This document shows positions 39,122 through 50,103 of a stretch of 64,000 nt of DNA, one piece after another. The notes beneath the pieces were generated by a model. The model saw only the letters and a program-made list of their open reading frames with translations. It was not told the DNA's origin and did not search any database. Made by a program: the position numbers and the translations under genes. Each line of letters begins with the position of its first letter. Position 1 is the first letter of the stretch. This stretch comes from Adiantum capillus-veneris (lineage: Eukaryota; Streptophyta; Polypodiopsida; Polypodiales; Pteridaceae): assembly GCA_014529385.2 (NCBI GenBank), contig CM043952.1, positions 65,620,370 to 65,684,369 on the forward strand, read 5' to 3'.

Positions 39122-40462
39122 CATGAACATACCTATTCCATGTAAAGTGAATGGAAAAAATCTTGTCTTCTCTAAAGACTGTGCATGCAATGTAAATGAA
39201 CCAATAGACGGAATGCCAAACTGTTCACCACATACACGTAAACAATGAGATCGAATCTTTCTCTTATGATCTAGAGCAATCAACTGTGGCAAAACACAAG
39301 GGAAATGCCCACGCTTGGTGCTCATACTTTCATGTGCTCTTTCTACAACTGTGTCGTGCCAAGGACGAGACATGGAATGTGACTTCCTTGAATGCATACT
39401 TTTCAGCTTTTCATGAAAAATCCGCATATATTCGTGCTCATTCATGAGAGAAACGTGCTCAACATACAATATGTCATGCCTAGGAAAAGGGATCACATAA
39501 CGATGCTGACTAAAATACAGGAAACGATCACGAATGAAACATCCGAACAATGCGTGCGTATCAATCATGCGAACACATAATACTTCCTGTGAGGATTCTT
39601 TGGACCTAGGCTCGAGAGCCAAGATCGGTTCTTCCTGAATGATCGAATCGTCCTGTGGGGGTTCTTTGGACTTCGACTCGAAAGCCAAGATCGATCCGTC
39701 ATGATTGATCGAATCTGCAACGAGGTTAGCTTTGCTAGAAAAAGCATCCACTAATACATCATCCTCGTGAACAATAACATCATCTTTACACAACTCATCA
39801 TGCATGGGAGAAATCACATCTTGATCACGCAAATCATCATGCTTGTCATTGTCATCCAAATCATTATGCAGATCATTGGCATCCAAATCATCATGCTTAT
39901 CATTGTCATTCAAATCATCATGCAAATCATTATCAATTAAATCATCATCATGCTTTACACAATCATGCAAATTCTGTGTATCATGCTTTGGAGAAGAAGA
40001 GATGGAGAGAGTCTCCTTTCCCCAAATCTCTTGCATCTGTGCCTGAACTTGAACATAGAGTTGCCAAAACTCTTTGTTGTGGTGGTCGCTCTTTTCTTTG
40101 AGGGCTTTGTTCTCGCGATCAAATTTTGCTTGTCTTGCTTTGTTCTCTCGATCAAATTTTGCTTCTCTTGCTTTGGGTTCCAAGCGTGCTTGCTCGCTCT
40201 CACGCGCTATGGCTGCCATTCTTTCTTGGTACTGGCGCTCTATGGCTGCCATGTCTTCTTCGTAGACTTTTCTTTCTGCTTCTCGTTCGGCATCTCTTGC
40301 TTTGTCTTCTAACTTCTTGTCCATCATCCTCTTGTCGAAAGCCTCCATAGGAGTTAGTGCAATCGGTGTCATAGATGGGAAAGGGGGAGGGTCGGAAAGA
40401 CCTCCTAGTGGGGAAAATTCTTCTTCGCCTCTCATGCTCATCACCTCCAAGCAAAGTACCAT
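38942..40462 (-). CDS. N1 gag-like protein, coiled coil with His/Asp repeats (copy B, open)
   Basis: 506 open codons. Same order as copy A: EEFSPLGGLSDPPPFPS, TPMEAFDKRMMDKKL, a coiled coil of about 120 residues rich in Arg/Glu/Ala/Lys (two tandem AKFDRENKARQ units), a longer His/Asp tract built from HDDLNDNDKHDDLDAND units, EEPILALEPRSKESSQ repeats and the C-terminal IRDRFLYFSQHRYVIPFPRHD. The N-terminal TRSG motif lies just upstream in another frame, so one indel separates it. The last 60 residues or so read into the truncated LTR and are not native. Two diverged copies sharing this structure argue for past selection on the protein. No known domain. Confidence 0.7.
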   Translation of the reverse strand: MVLCLEVMSMRGEEEFSPLGGLSDPPPFPSMTPIALTPMEAFDKRMMDKKLEDKARDAEREAERKVYEEDMAAIERQYQERMAAIARESEQARLEPKAREAKFDRENKARQAKFDRENKALKEKSDHHNKEFWQLYVQVQAQMQEIWGKETLSISSSPKHDTQNLHDCVKHDDDLIDNDLHDDLNDNDKHDDLDANDLHNDLDDNDKHDDLRDQDVISPMHDELCKDDVIVHEDDVLVDAFSSKANLVADSINHDGSILAFESKSKEPPQDDSIIQEEPILALEPRSKESSQEVLCVRMIDTHALFGCFIRDRFLYFSQHRYVIPFPRHDILYVEHVSLMNEHEYMRIFHEKLKSMHSRKSHSMSRPWHDTVVERAHESMSTKRGHFPCVLPQLIALDHKRKIRSHCLRVCGEQFGIPSIGSFTLHAQSLEKTRFFPFTLHGIGMFMVIPSLGVFSKQQIPIPSVFNSIHRRKVSPWRFCIKSSPERLAHAWRFSHSQRFWKCKIS

Positions 40463-40599
40463 TCCGCTTCGAGTGATGATCGTTCTGAAGTCGTGGGTTC
40501 TTGTGGTCTTGGGTTCTTAAGTTCACGAGGAACTTGGGTTCTTGGGGGTCTTGAGTTCTTGAGGGTCTTGAGATACTCTACTTATTTGACTCTTGACGC

Positions 40600-41380
40600 T
40601 TCTAGCTCCTGACGTAATAAATACTCTTGACTCAAATACATACAAAATTAGAAGCAGAACAATGTGCTGAACTTGGCCGCTTATCTCGACCACTTCTACT
40701 GTCCTCACTGTGAGTCAATTTTTGTCGTATCTACACAAGTATGATTAGCCTTCTTGGATTTTCTAGGGTTGTAATAATTTTGAACAACAAAGATGTGTGA
40801 TATAAGAGACTAATGTGAACTTCAAAATTCAATCAGTGTTGTATGTCACGTCTTCTACTAGTCATCAACAGCACAAATAGGTGAGTTAGACTTGTCTACT
40901 TGACTTTTTGATCACCCAAATATAGTGGAATGCAATATGTATCTGTTGTTGAAACTTAGGTCCCATTCTATATCCAAGTGTAGCTCACTTAAGTCTATTA
41001 TACAACAACTATCTAGAGTGCTTAACCCTTTTGTACAAGTCAATGTCTTCTATTTGATTTGCAATTGTGAGCCTTCTACAAGTCTAATTCCCAAACTAAG
41101 ACAGGGTAAGTGTGGGGCCAAGGAGGTTAAAAAATGCTCAAAAACCAAAAAACCTAAATATGCTAAAAAAAACCACTTACCCATACATTTTTAGCATTTG
41201 CTTTTTTCCACAAATGCCCATACATTTGGCCCTCCTATATACTTTATGTATGCTTGCCAAATCTCAACTTGTTTGAAGCTTTACTTTGGGTTTTATCTCA
41301 CCAAGAAGACTCTATTTGATTTGACACACAAGCTCACTCACAGTCGCTCCAATGATGCAAATGTCATGAAATTTGGTGTG
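40600..41380. other. No gene recognised
   Basis: AT-rich sequence with short frames only. Confidence 0.4.
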
Positions 41381-41384
41381 TCCT

Positions 41385-42275
41385 CTTACTTAGGCTAGAT
41401 GAGCTCAATTGAGGTATGAAGTGATTCTCAAAATTCCCTTTCTATCACATACTTGCATATCTATGACGATAGATGTCTAACGTCTCTGATTTGATACAAA
41501 TGCCTCATATGCTCACTCCAGATGCTCTTTCACAAATCTCTTTGCTCACACTTGTTTCAAGCCTTCATACAAATACATTCATATGAGTAAGAGCCCCACA
41601 CAACTAAGAGTGCTTAATGCTTAAAGTAACCACAATACTTCAAAGAGAAAAGAGGCAGAAGGAGGGTTGAAGATGGGCAAACCCCCCCCCCTCCCCCCCC
41701 CCCCAAAGGAAATAGATTTATACTCAACCCAAGTACCTTAGGTTTGAGCTCAGTTACAATCAACCCGAGAGTGAGTTTAAGTAGACTCACACTCATAGAT
41801 CATGCAAGATGCCATGTGCACATGCATAAAAGTAAAGACTTCTCAAACATATGTACAAAGATAAAATTTAGCTGCTGTGTATACTAGAGAAGAGATCTAG
41901 TGTCTTAGCTTTCTCTCTCATGGGCTTTAAAAAAAAAAGGCAGCTTTTGGGCTCTGCTTTTAGCCTCCCTTGTAATCTTTAAATAAGCGGGTAGGCCTCT
42001 CATAACTCATAGCATTTGGACACAGAGTCTGAGTGTGAGCGCCTGCCTGCACTCTTGTACTTTGAACACAGATTAATACAAAAAGAAATACTGAAAGGGA
42101 CGCCAGTCTTGGGGGCCAATATCTCTAGGCACGAAACTCCGCCGGCTAGTGTCGAATAAATTGTGAACTGTGAACTGTTTTGAAGTGATCTTTTGTGGTG
42201 TCGCGGTAGATTCTCGGCTTGGAGTGTCCAAGTCTGCTTGTAGGACGACTAGAAGAGCACAAAATTGAAGGTAAA
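41385..42275 (+). repeat. LTR-like sequence (family D), approximate edges
   Basis: Carries TTTAAATAAG at 41978-41987 (TATA-like) and, about 100 bp on, AAGAAATACTGAAAGGG plus GGGGGCC at 42083-42117, a block also present in the LTRs at 54092, 55556 (inverted) and 59500. C10-T-C12 at 41682-41704. Ends are not defined by a target duplication. Confidence 0.4.
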
Positions 42276-42324
42276 CAATAGAATTTTTAGATTTATAGGT
42301 GTGTTGCCCTAAAAAACAGCAAGC

Positions 42325-42325
<1 letters not shown>

Positions 42326-42373
<48 letters not shown>
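42326..42373. repeat. (GA)24 microsatellite in the Element 2 LTR
   Basis: CT on the sense (minus) strand, downstream of the TATA box. Confidence 0.95.
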
Positions 42374-42377
<4 letters not shown>

Positions 42378-42490
42378 AAGGAATACTAAACGTAGAGAGA
42401 GATGGTGATGGTGATGAAGGGGGTTTCTTGGGCTGATAGTAGAGAAAGATTCAGCAACTAGGAGATGGGGAAATGAGAGGGAAGAGGCTT

Positions 42491-42498
42491 TATTTATA
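42491..42498 (-). promoter_or_regulatory. TATA box of the Element 2 LTR
   Basis: Minus strand TATAAATA, about 120 bp upstream of the CT tract. Confidence 0.55.
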
Positions 42499-43217
42499 CA
42501 AAAGTTTTCTCAAGAGAAAAGGGAAACGTTGAAGAGGATTGTGACAAGTATTTAATAAAAGATAAAGTTGGCGGGACACTTGTCTCTTCCTTTAAAAGCT
42601 TTTTGACAAGTATCCACACACTTCTCTTCCTTTGAAAGCTTTTTGACAAGTGTCTCATCTTTTGGAAAGTTTTGTGAGAAGTGTCCTGCCACGTATCCTC
42701 CTTTTGGAACCTTTCTTCTAGAATCTTCTCAAATCTTCTAGAAGCTTCCATCTTGGAACTACTAAAAACACACATTAATATGGATATCAATTGAAAGCTC
42801 TTTCTGAGTACAATACGGTTTTTGCTTCAAAACATGGATTTAACATCTTTATGTGGAGATAAATCACTCAATTCATTCAGCCTACATATGCATAATGAGC
42901 AATCTTCATGATCATGCCAGCTTGTTGATTGTACCTGTCTTTTCGGGCGGATCTAGCCCACACTCCAAGGCATCAACCCTTTCTATGTGCAAGTATGATC
43001 CCGATATGCACGAGTTACAAGTCACAGTCTAAGTGGGAGTGTGCACTATCTATGTTCTAACCCACTGCGTGGGCACCACCTTAACCTGTGATTACTCATC
43101 AATGATCATACTACGATGCATTGTTCTAGCTATTTTGTTTTACAAAAGAAAAACACACTTGTAAAATTTAAGATTAATAGAAAAAGGATACAAGTTCTTT
43201 TTTATTGAGGTGTGACA

Positions 43218-43230
43218 TCCACCCTCTCTT
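43218..43230 (-). other. Polypurine tract of Element 2
   Basis: Minus strand AAGAGAGGGTGGA followed immediately by the LTR start TGTCACACC. Confidence 0.75.
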
Positions 43231-43254
43231 ATGCGTCTGTCCTCAGCTGAAAAG

Positions 43255-43703
43255 CTTCCTCATATTTGTTTAAGAATCTCCAGGTAAGCCTGCATGAAAT
43301 TTTCATCCACCCACTTGGCGTCGGCTGTAGGTAAATCTTTAAACTTCAATAAATATTTTTGTATCAGAAGGCCACTTCTTGTAGTTCGATCCTTATGAAA
43401 GAGGATTTGTTTGGGTTAAATGAGTTGTTCTATGTCTTCAACTTTTGGGGGATCCTCTGTAATAGGCTCATCTAGTATTGGTCCCATGTAAGGCTTTAAT
43501 AGGCTTACATGAAACGAATTATGTATCTTCCAATGACTTGGGAGTTCTAGCTTGTAGCATACTTCATGAATTTTCTTGATGACCTTGAAGGGTCCAAAAT
43601 ATCTTTTCGACATCTTCGAAAAAGACCTTGTTTTCCCTGAACTTTGCTTTAACCTGTTCTTATCAAACTTTAGTAAGACATGTTGTCCTTCTTTGAAAAC
43701 CAA
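43255..43703 (-). pseudogene. Element 2 integrase C-terminus and chromodomain
   Basis: The open 95 codons read [33 protein letters not shown] (the GPY/F module) and [11 protein letters not shown], then stop at 43416. In a shifted frame 43255-43415 continues YLLKFKDLPTADAKWV, a chromodomain core with the aromatic residues that would contact methylated histone H3. In chromoviruses this targets integration to heterochromatin. Broken by the stop and a frame change, so not translatable as one chain here. Confidence 0.8.
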
Positions 43704-43763
43704 ATGCCTTCGTCGCTTATCTACTTGCTTCTTTTGTCGTTCTTGGGCAGCTTTGATAGTGGC

Positions 43764-44457
43764 TCAAACTTGATTCATAGCTGTCTTCAAGTCCGAAACA
43801 AACTCGTCAATGGCAAAATCCTTGTCTTTGGTATGGATATTAGGTGGAGGTAATATTCTTCCTTGCATTATTTCGTTTGGAGCCTTCCCTGTAGAGGAGT
43901 GTCGGGTGTTGTAGGCAAAGTCCAATAGAGGTAAATACTTCTCCCACTTTGACTTCTGGTCACTAATATAAGCTTTTAACATCTCAGTAAAGTGAGATTC
44001 ACGACTTCAGTTGCCCATCTGTTTGTGGATGAAATGGTGAGGATAACTTTAACGTTGTTCCCAAATTCTCAAATAAAACACACCAAAAATTACTAGTAAA
44101 GTTGAAGTCCCTATCAAAAATAATTTTTGAAGGCACACCATGCAACCTAAAGATATGATGTATAAAGAGTCGTGCAGCTTGTGAAGACTTCAATGTTTTA
44201 TGGAAAGAAATGAAATGTGCTTGCTTATTGAATCTATCTATGACCACCCAAATCATGTCACTCCCTTGTGGTGTCCTTGGAATTCTTGTGATGAAATCCA
44301 TGGTGATAGACTCCCAAGGACCATCTGGTACTGGCAAGGTTGTAATAATCCTGGAGCCTTTTGTCTTTCGAACTTTGATTTTTGACAAACTAGACATTTT
44401 TTGATGTAGTTGTGTATCCTTTCGAAGTGTTGGCCTAGAAAAAGCGCTCTGAAGCAC
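43764..44457 (-). pseudogene. Element 2 integrase core
   Basis: The 152-codon piece (43999-44457) holds GPWESITMDFITRIP (first Asp), IIFDRDFNFTSNFW (second Asp) and SSPFHPQTDGQ, where the frame breaks just before the expected catalytic Glu. The 72-codon piece 43764-43982 continues YLPLLDFAYNTRHSSTGKAP. The break moves the frame in the direction opposite to the steps seen in Element 1. Inactive as it stands. Confidence 0.82.
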
Positions 44458-45244
44458 TTAGAGTGGCTGCTTGTCCTCTATGTCCTACATAAGGTGGTTC
44501 ATAACTTTTTGTAAGTACTTTTTCACGAAGAGCGAGAGTGATGCATAGCCGATTATCCATCATGAGATATCCATCTTTGATGCAGTAGTTTGGACGAGGC
44601 TCTCCAGGCTCTCCTTGCAACTTCAACCATATTGTTTGAAAATCCGCATCCCTGTCATAGGTATTTTTCATACCATGAAAGTCTTCATGATGAGCCACTG
44701 TGATGGTTGAAATTTGGGGGACTCTTGAAAGTGCGTCTATGACCACATTGTGTTTGCCAGGAGTATATAAGATTTGAAAATGAAACATAGACAAAAAAAA
44801 TTCCCACTTTGCATGCCTTTCCTGTAAGTGTTTTTGAGTGTTGAAATACTTCAAGCTTTGGTGATCAATTCTTACAATGAATTCATTGCCTAAGAGATAA
44901 CGTTTCCAATTCTTCAAAGCATGAACCACAACCAAAAGCTCTTTCTCATAAATATCATACCTCTTCTCTACATCATTTATGCGTCAGCTTTCAAAAGCTA
45001 CTGCATGGCCTTCTTAATTAAGCACAACACCAATGCAATTGCCACAAGCATCTGCTTCGACTATGAATGATTTTGCCAAGTCGGGGATGATGAGAACTGG
45101 TCTTGAAGTGAGTGCAATTTTCAGCTTTTGAAAAGCTGTCTTCTCTTTCTCCTTCCATTGAAAAGTGCTAATCTTCTTGGTTAGGTCATGTAGAGGAGAA
45201 GCAATGTGGGCAAAATGCTTGATGAAGCGGCATAGTAAGAGCAT
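44435..45244 (-). pseudogene. Element 2 RNase H and connection
   Basis: 45014-45244 reads the RT thumb/RNase H start: FIKHFAHIASPLHDLTKK, FQWKEKEKTAFQKLK and IVEADACGNCIGVVLN with the first RNase H Asp. 44435-44935 continues in the same frame after stops, with HALKNWKRYLLGNEFIVRID and HAKWEFFLSMFHFQILYTPG. The domain is recognisable throughout, but stops near 44940 to 45010 interrupt it. Normally degrades the RNA strand of the hybrid during cDNA synthesis. Confidence 0.8.
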
Positions 45245-46505
45245 AACCCTAGAAAAGATCGCACCTCATGCACATCACGAAGATTTGGCCATTCTTGGAT
45301 TATTGTGATCTTCTCTGGATCCATTTGAATGCCTTCTGAAGAGATCACATGCCCAAGATAATTTATTTTATGCATGAAGAACTCACTTTTCTTACCATTG
45401 ATGAGAAGCTGATTCTCACGAAGAAGTTGCAAAACAATTTCTAGATGTTGTTGATGCTCTTCTTCATTCTTGCTAAACACAAGAATATCATCAAAGAAAG
45501 TGCCAACATATTGGCGGTGACCCCTAAAGATGCGCTCCATCATGATATTTGAAAGTTGCCGGAGCATTAGTTAATCCGAAAGGAATCACCAAGAATTTGT
45601 ATAAGCCAAAAGAAGTACAGAAAGGAGTCTTGTGGGTATCTTGTGGAATCACCCTGATCTGGTGATAGCCACTCTTTAGATCAATCCTGCTAAAAATCTT
45701 GGCGCCACCCAGGCGATCCAAAATGTCATCAATTCGTGGAATGGGAAACTTGTTCTTCACAGTTATTTTGTTGAGTGCCCGATAGTCGATGCACATTCTA
45801 AAGGTGCCATCCTTTTTCTTAACAAGAAGAACTGGAGAACAAAAGGGCGAGCTACTAGGCTTAATCAACCCATGACTAAGTAGGTCTTCCACTTGCTTCC
45901 TAATTTCCTCTTGTTGAGGACGGCTCACTTGATAAGGCGCAATGTTGGGAGGAGAGCTACCAGGGATGATATCTATTTGATGATCTTCAGGCCTTTCTAG
46001 AGGTAGTTGATAAGGAAGATCTTTTGAAAAACAATCTATATACTTTTCCAAGACTTTGAGTTGTTCGTAATTTTCAACATGCATCTTATCATGACTATCA
46101 TTTACATAAAGCAAACAACATTGCACACAATCCTTAATTGCTCTGGAGGCTTGAGTATGGCTTACCATGGGTATGGTGTCCCCACTTACGCCTGCTTTGA
46201 TCTTGTACTTTTTGCCTTTATGGGTGAACTCGACGGTCTTCTTTTGAGAGTAGATGGCTGAGTCCACTCTATGGTTCCAAGGCATGCCAAGTATGACATC
46301 TGTGGCGTCAAGATCTGCAATGAAAAAGGTGTCTGGATCTTTGAAACCTTGAAGCTCAAATTTAAGCTTGCCAATGTAGGATACAACTATCTTCAATGTG
46401 TCTTTGTCATTAGCATTTAGGGCTTGATGAATCTCTAGGGGTGTCTCCATGTCGTCATTCTTCAAGGCCAGTTCTTTGGATAAATTCCAAGAGATGAAAT
46501 TTTGT
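45181..46505 (-). pseudogene. Element 2 protease remnant and reverse transcriptase
   Basis: The 349-codon piece begins with foreign residues, then enters the protease at [13 protein letters not shown], just past the catalytic D-S-G which is lost, and has [12 protein letters not shown] follows: [52 protein letters not shown] and [13 protein letters not shown] frame change near 45540 leads to the second piece with VGTFFDDILVFSKN, the catalytic box as FFDD, and LLINGKKSEFF. FFDD is also the box of Element 5, unlike YMDD in Element 1. Confidence 0.85.
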
Positions 46506-46509
46506 TGCG

Positions 46510-47760
46510 AAAAAAACTCGCTACTGCTCATGCTCATGCTCTTCCCTCGCCATCGCTTAACCCCCTCGCCCAAAAGCTCGCGCTGCCCCCTGTCCTTTGT
46601 CTTCGCTGCCCCCTACCCTCGCGCTCTCGCCTTCTGTCCCAGTCAGCCAACCCGCCCGCTCCCCACACATCCTGCCGCGCTTGCGCTGCCCCCTGCAGGC
46701 TGCCCACCTGCGCTCGCTCTACCCCTGCCCACCTACACTCACGATGTCCCCTGCCGCCCTGCATTCCTCCCATTTCACCCCTCCCCCCGCTTTTTTTTGT
46801 TGCTCGCTAGTTTACTCACCTGAGCCTGGCCGTCGCCCTCGCCCGTCTTCACAACAACAAACATTGATGGAGGATTCTGATCCGCAACAGAGGGACTCCA
46901 CTGAAGCCCCCTCGCCCGACCCCGTAGAACCCACCATCTGACTTGCTCTTTTGCCAACATAGCAAGCGAGTTTAGAAGCAGAGGTGGTGCGTCTCCAGGT
47001 CACTTCTATTATTTGCAAGATTCTTGGCACCAGACCCAACAGAGGGGAAGTGCGTGATCTCCTACATGCCCACCTTCTCGCAGAAGTGGGCAAGATTCTC
47101 GATGTTCAGCTTCTCGGACGTGGCTACTACCAGATAGAGTTTGAGACTCTCGAGATGGCGTCTAAGGTCACTGCAATGAGCCCCCTTGCCATTCGTGTAG
47201 TTCGAGCACATTTTCGACAGTGGCGCTACAATTTCGACCCAGCTCTATCGACGTTCTTGTCGAGGAGGCATACTTGCCCATCTCAGTCTGCTTCCCTAGG
47301 CTGAGAGGGAGTACCTTCCGCTCCTTTCCAGGATAGGCTCAGCGATTGGGATTGTGCTGGAGACACCTCGCACGGTAACGTCTATAGCTGCCAAGGTGAC
47401 TAACATCCCCATAGTACATGTTTTGGTTTGGGACACCCACACTCTCCCGAAGGTCATCCTACTACCTCAGGTGAGCGATGGTTGGTTCCGACAGAGCGTG
47501 GAGTATTCGGGCCTCTCGAATCAGTGTTTCATTTCTCGATAGATGGGTCATCTTGCAAAGGCCTGTACACGGAGGAGACCCCAACCTACAGCACAGGTGC
47601 AGCCCCAGCCTTCAAGGGCTGGACAACAGCAGCAATCAGAGTCACAGAGTACGCAAGCAGAGCCACCCTCCGAGCCTGGGGCTCCAGCGGAGGAGGGTTG
47701 GCAGCAAGTTCTGGTCAACATTGGTACAACCAAAGTTGGTCTAAGCTAGGAAATGGTCTA
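46510..47760 (+). mobile_element. LINE (L1-type) 5' fragment, inserted in the Element 2 protease
   Basis: Very C-rich 5' part (46540-46800) and then an ORF1 relic. It begins exactly where Element 2 protease similarity stops. No ORF2 follows; the right side passes into unrelated sequence near 47760 to 47950. Confidence 0.65.
46984..47749 (+). pseudogene. LINE ORF1: DUF4283-like domain plus damaged zinc knuckle
   Basis: The open 106 codons read ILGTRPNRGEVRDLLHAHL, GRGYYQIEFETLEMASKV, PLAIRVVRAHF and W.YNFDP, the pattern of the DUF4283 RNA-binding-type domain of plant L1 ORF1. After a frame change near 47305 it continues IVHVLVWDTHTLPKVILLPQ and ends C-F-I-S-R-stop-M-G-H-L-A-K-A-C. That is a CX2CX4HX4C knuckle whose second Cys is now Ser and which also carries a TAG. 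A Gln/Pro/Ser-rich tail ends WQQVLVNIG. In L1 elements this protein coats the RNA. Non-functional. Confidence 0.75.
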
Positions 47761-47769
47761 TGCCAGGCA

Positions 47770-48866
47770 AAGGCAGCAGGCAAGTGCATTGCAGAAGGCC
47801 AGGGCATGTGCCAAGGCCCTTGGCAGCCAAAGGGTAGCGGAAAAGTATGTCTGAAGCGGTTTTTTAGACCAAAAGTGTGGCAGGATGGTCCAGATGGGTG
47901 GAAAATGAAGGTGTCCAAAATGCCAAGTCAGTGTCCTAAAATGTAATGTTCAGTGTTCTCTAGAAGCCGGTCCAGACGGCTCGTCAAACGGAGCCCCGAT
48001 GTGCAAGATACCGAAGTTTTAAAGGTAGAGTATGTTGCAGATCCCCGACGGACATGGCAGCTAGGGACAGGTGGCCCAGGCTGATGTCGGTATATACACA
48101 TGTAGTGCTCAAGTTGTGAAGCATGCCTATATTTTCGGAATGCAAATCGGAGCTCTGGATAGCAAGTTATGGCCAATAGAAGTTTTGTCGGGGGCCAGGT
48201 CTGAGCTCGTTTGTTGGCATTAGAGGATGCGCCATCTGGTGTTTTCTGGAGTATGCTTGGTGTCTCGTGGATGGTGTGCACTATGTGGAGTTAGTCGAGA
48301 TTGACCGCATGTGATTCTGAGCCTCGAGCGCCAAGCTATAGCCTGGGGAAGCCTGAAGCCGTTGGGAGTGAAGCGGGGGCAGATGATTTTTTAGAGTTTT
48401 GGTCGCCTCGGAAAGGGGGCCCCAAAAGGTTAAAATGCGGTAAGCACGGGGAAGTCTGAAGTCAAGAGCCGGCTTCATCTGACGAGCTTTGCAACAGGAG
48501 TACTGGATGTCCGGGTGAGGAGTTGCAGAAGGTTGAAGGTGTCAGAAGAATAAGGTTTTGTCCAAAGAAAAGGAGGGAAAAAAGGGGTTCAGTGGGCAAT
48601 CAACTGGCAGCTGCCACGTGGCCGGCATAAGCCCATATGCAAGGGTGAAGTAAAAATTGACATGCTATATATTGTGGGGCGTGACCCTTATTGAGAATAC
48701 AAAGGGGGAGAGAGAGGGGAGCTCCCTCCTCGTGGGCTATGGCGTCGAGCGCCGCTGGTGGCGGCCGTGCAGGGCGCTGTTTGTGGCGGTCTTGGCCGGG
48801 CGGCGCGGTGCGGTGGTGCGCGCCTGTGTGTGAGAGGGGACTGACTGTTGGCGGCAGTAATTTCCA
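47770..48866 (+). repeat. Probable 5' LTR of Element 3, approximate edges
   Basis: Contains TATATATT at 48666-48673 and GC-rich transcribed sequence, and ends near TTTCCA (48866) about 10 nt before a PBS-like stretch. The left edge is not defined; 47770-48600 has no coding frame I can support. Confidence 0.4.
48666..48673 (+). promoter_or_regulatory. TATA box of the Element 3 LTR
   Basis: TATATATT, about 200 bp before the PBS-like site. Confidence 0.45.
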
Positions 48867-48876
48867 AAGGATGATC

Positions 48877-48901
48877 TGGCGCCCTTAAGGGGGTTGATCC
48901 C
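48877..48901 (+). other. PBS-like site, tRNA-Asp type, imperfect
   Basis: TGGCGCC followed by a G run and TTGATCCC, resembling the complement of the tRNA-Asp 3' end and T arm but with several differences. Confidence 0.35.
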
Positions 48902-48939
48902 TCGGCCCACTCGCTCCCAAATTTTTGAGGTAAAGAGAA

Positions 48940-48967
48940 GGGGCAATAGCGACGTCGCTAATGCCCC
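48940..48967. repeat. 28-bp near-perfect palindrome, copy 1
   Basis: Core TAGCGACGTCGCTA (perfect) extended to GGGGCA...TGCCCC with a single mismatched pair; followed by C8 in total. Confidence 0.85.
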
Positions 48968-49317
48968 CCCCTTGCATGAGAGAGGTCGGTCCCACAAAGG
49001 TGAAGCAAGGGCCGGGTTGGCCGGGAAATTAGGTGCCAAGGGGCGGTCCCATGTGTATAAGGAGGAAACGAGGGCCAAGTGGGCCAAGCAAGCAGCAAAA
49101 GGGCCAGTAGAGGCCGGACAAACCAAAGCTAAGGGCAAGGTTGAAGCCAAGCCAAATGAAAGGGCAAAAATGAAGGCCAAGGCCAAAAGGGGGCAAAGGA
49201 GGAGTCAGATAGAGAGAGAGAGAGAGTCAAAGTCAAGCCATGTAGAGCAGTGCAAGGCTGAGCCCAAAGAGGGTAAAAATGAAAGAGGGAAAAAAGTAAA
49301 AAATGAAAAATGCCTAG

Positions 49318-49345
49318 GGGGCAATAGCGACATCACTAATGCCCC
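49318..49345. repeat. Same palindrome, degraded copy 2
   Basis: Core TAGCGACATCACTA, 378 bp downstream of copy 1, again followed by C, here expanded to 28. Confidence 0.75.
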
Positions 49346-49369
49346 CCCCCCCCCCCCCCCCCCCCCCCC
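49342..49369. repeat. C28 homopolymer
   Basis: 28 consecutive C directly after the second palindrome copy. Confidence 0.95.
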
Positions 49370-49469
49370 AAGAAGCAAAAGAGAGAAGAAGAGAGCAGAT
49401 AGAGCAAGGCGATGCCCCCTTTCCCAAAAATGCCAATTCAAGGTGCCAGGTGGACCAAGTAAAATGTAA

Positions 49470-50103
49470 ATTCCCAAATTAAAGGCCCCCCCTATAAAAG
49501 TCAAAAGTGGATCAAATTAGAGGTTTTTTTTTTCCTGGCCTTTTGGGTGCCGTTTGAAGCCTGCAAAGTGGAGTTCTCTAGCAAGCTAACCCCTTTGTAA
49601 CTTTTGCTTGAAAATGGCCATGGTGATGGTAGTGGAAGTCAGGGTACATATTTTTTGAAGTGCAATCAAGCCACAATTGCCTCCCCTTGCTGTTGTTTCC
49701 CCTTCCCCCCTTCTCTTCTCATGCTTTCATGTTCCCCTCGGTGCTGGCTGTGTGGAAGTGTGTGCCCCCCCGGAGCGACGGGGTTTTGAGTAAGAGAGTG
49801 AGATTGAGTGGCTGTGTGTATGTGTAAGGGTGGAGACAGGCAGTGGTAGCAGGTGTACCTTGTGTGGTGGTTTGTAGAGTGTGTGAGCAGTGGAAATTGA
49901 GTAGACGGTGGTCTACTAGTGTAAAGTGTTTCTTTGAAGGTGTTTTCTGAGAGGATAGGAGTGCTGTGAATACCCTGAGCTATAGAGAGGCCCTTGTGTT
50001 TGCGCCGGGCGTGTTCCCCCATTCCCACTCTCCATCTTCTAGTGCCCCCACTCAGGAGCACGCTGATTGCTCTCAATAAAAAAAAAAGAAGCGGTTTTTC
50101 GCG
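49470..50103. other. Element 3 leader, no gene
   Basis: Non-coding up to the gag ATG; A10 at about 50078-50088. Confidence 0.5.

Larger units (their letters stand above)
42300..43217 (-). repeat. Element 2 3' LTR
   Basis: Starts TGTCACACCTCAATA at 43217, directly after the PPT. The left edge near 42300 is approximate. Contains a TATA box and a GA/CT tract. Confidence 0.6.
42300..46508 (-). mobile_element. Element 2: chromovirus (Ty3/gypsy) relic
   Basis: Minus strand: protease remnant, RT, RNase H, integrase, chromodomain, PPT and 3' LTR. Several frame changes of both directions and stops. Gag, catalytic protease loop and 5' LTR are missing because a LINE fragment abuts at about 46508. Confidence 0.85.
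48894..49469 (+). other. Open leader frame of Element 3, Lys/Ala-rich
   Basis: 191 open codons in the leader, made of Lys, Ala, Arg and Glu-rich low-complexity sequence, with a run of prolines encoded by the C28 tract. No domain. It is probably leader composition rather than a protein, since it lies between PBS and gag and includes two near-palindromes. Confidence 0.25.

Noticed and set aside
46534-46960. Overlapping frames on both strands in the C-rich stretch as real proteins
   Set aside because: Open only because stop codons are rare in C-rich sequence; position fits a LINE 5' UTR.
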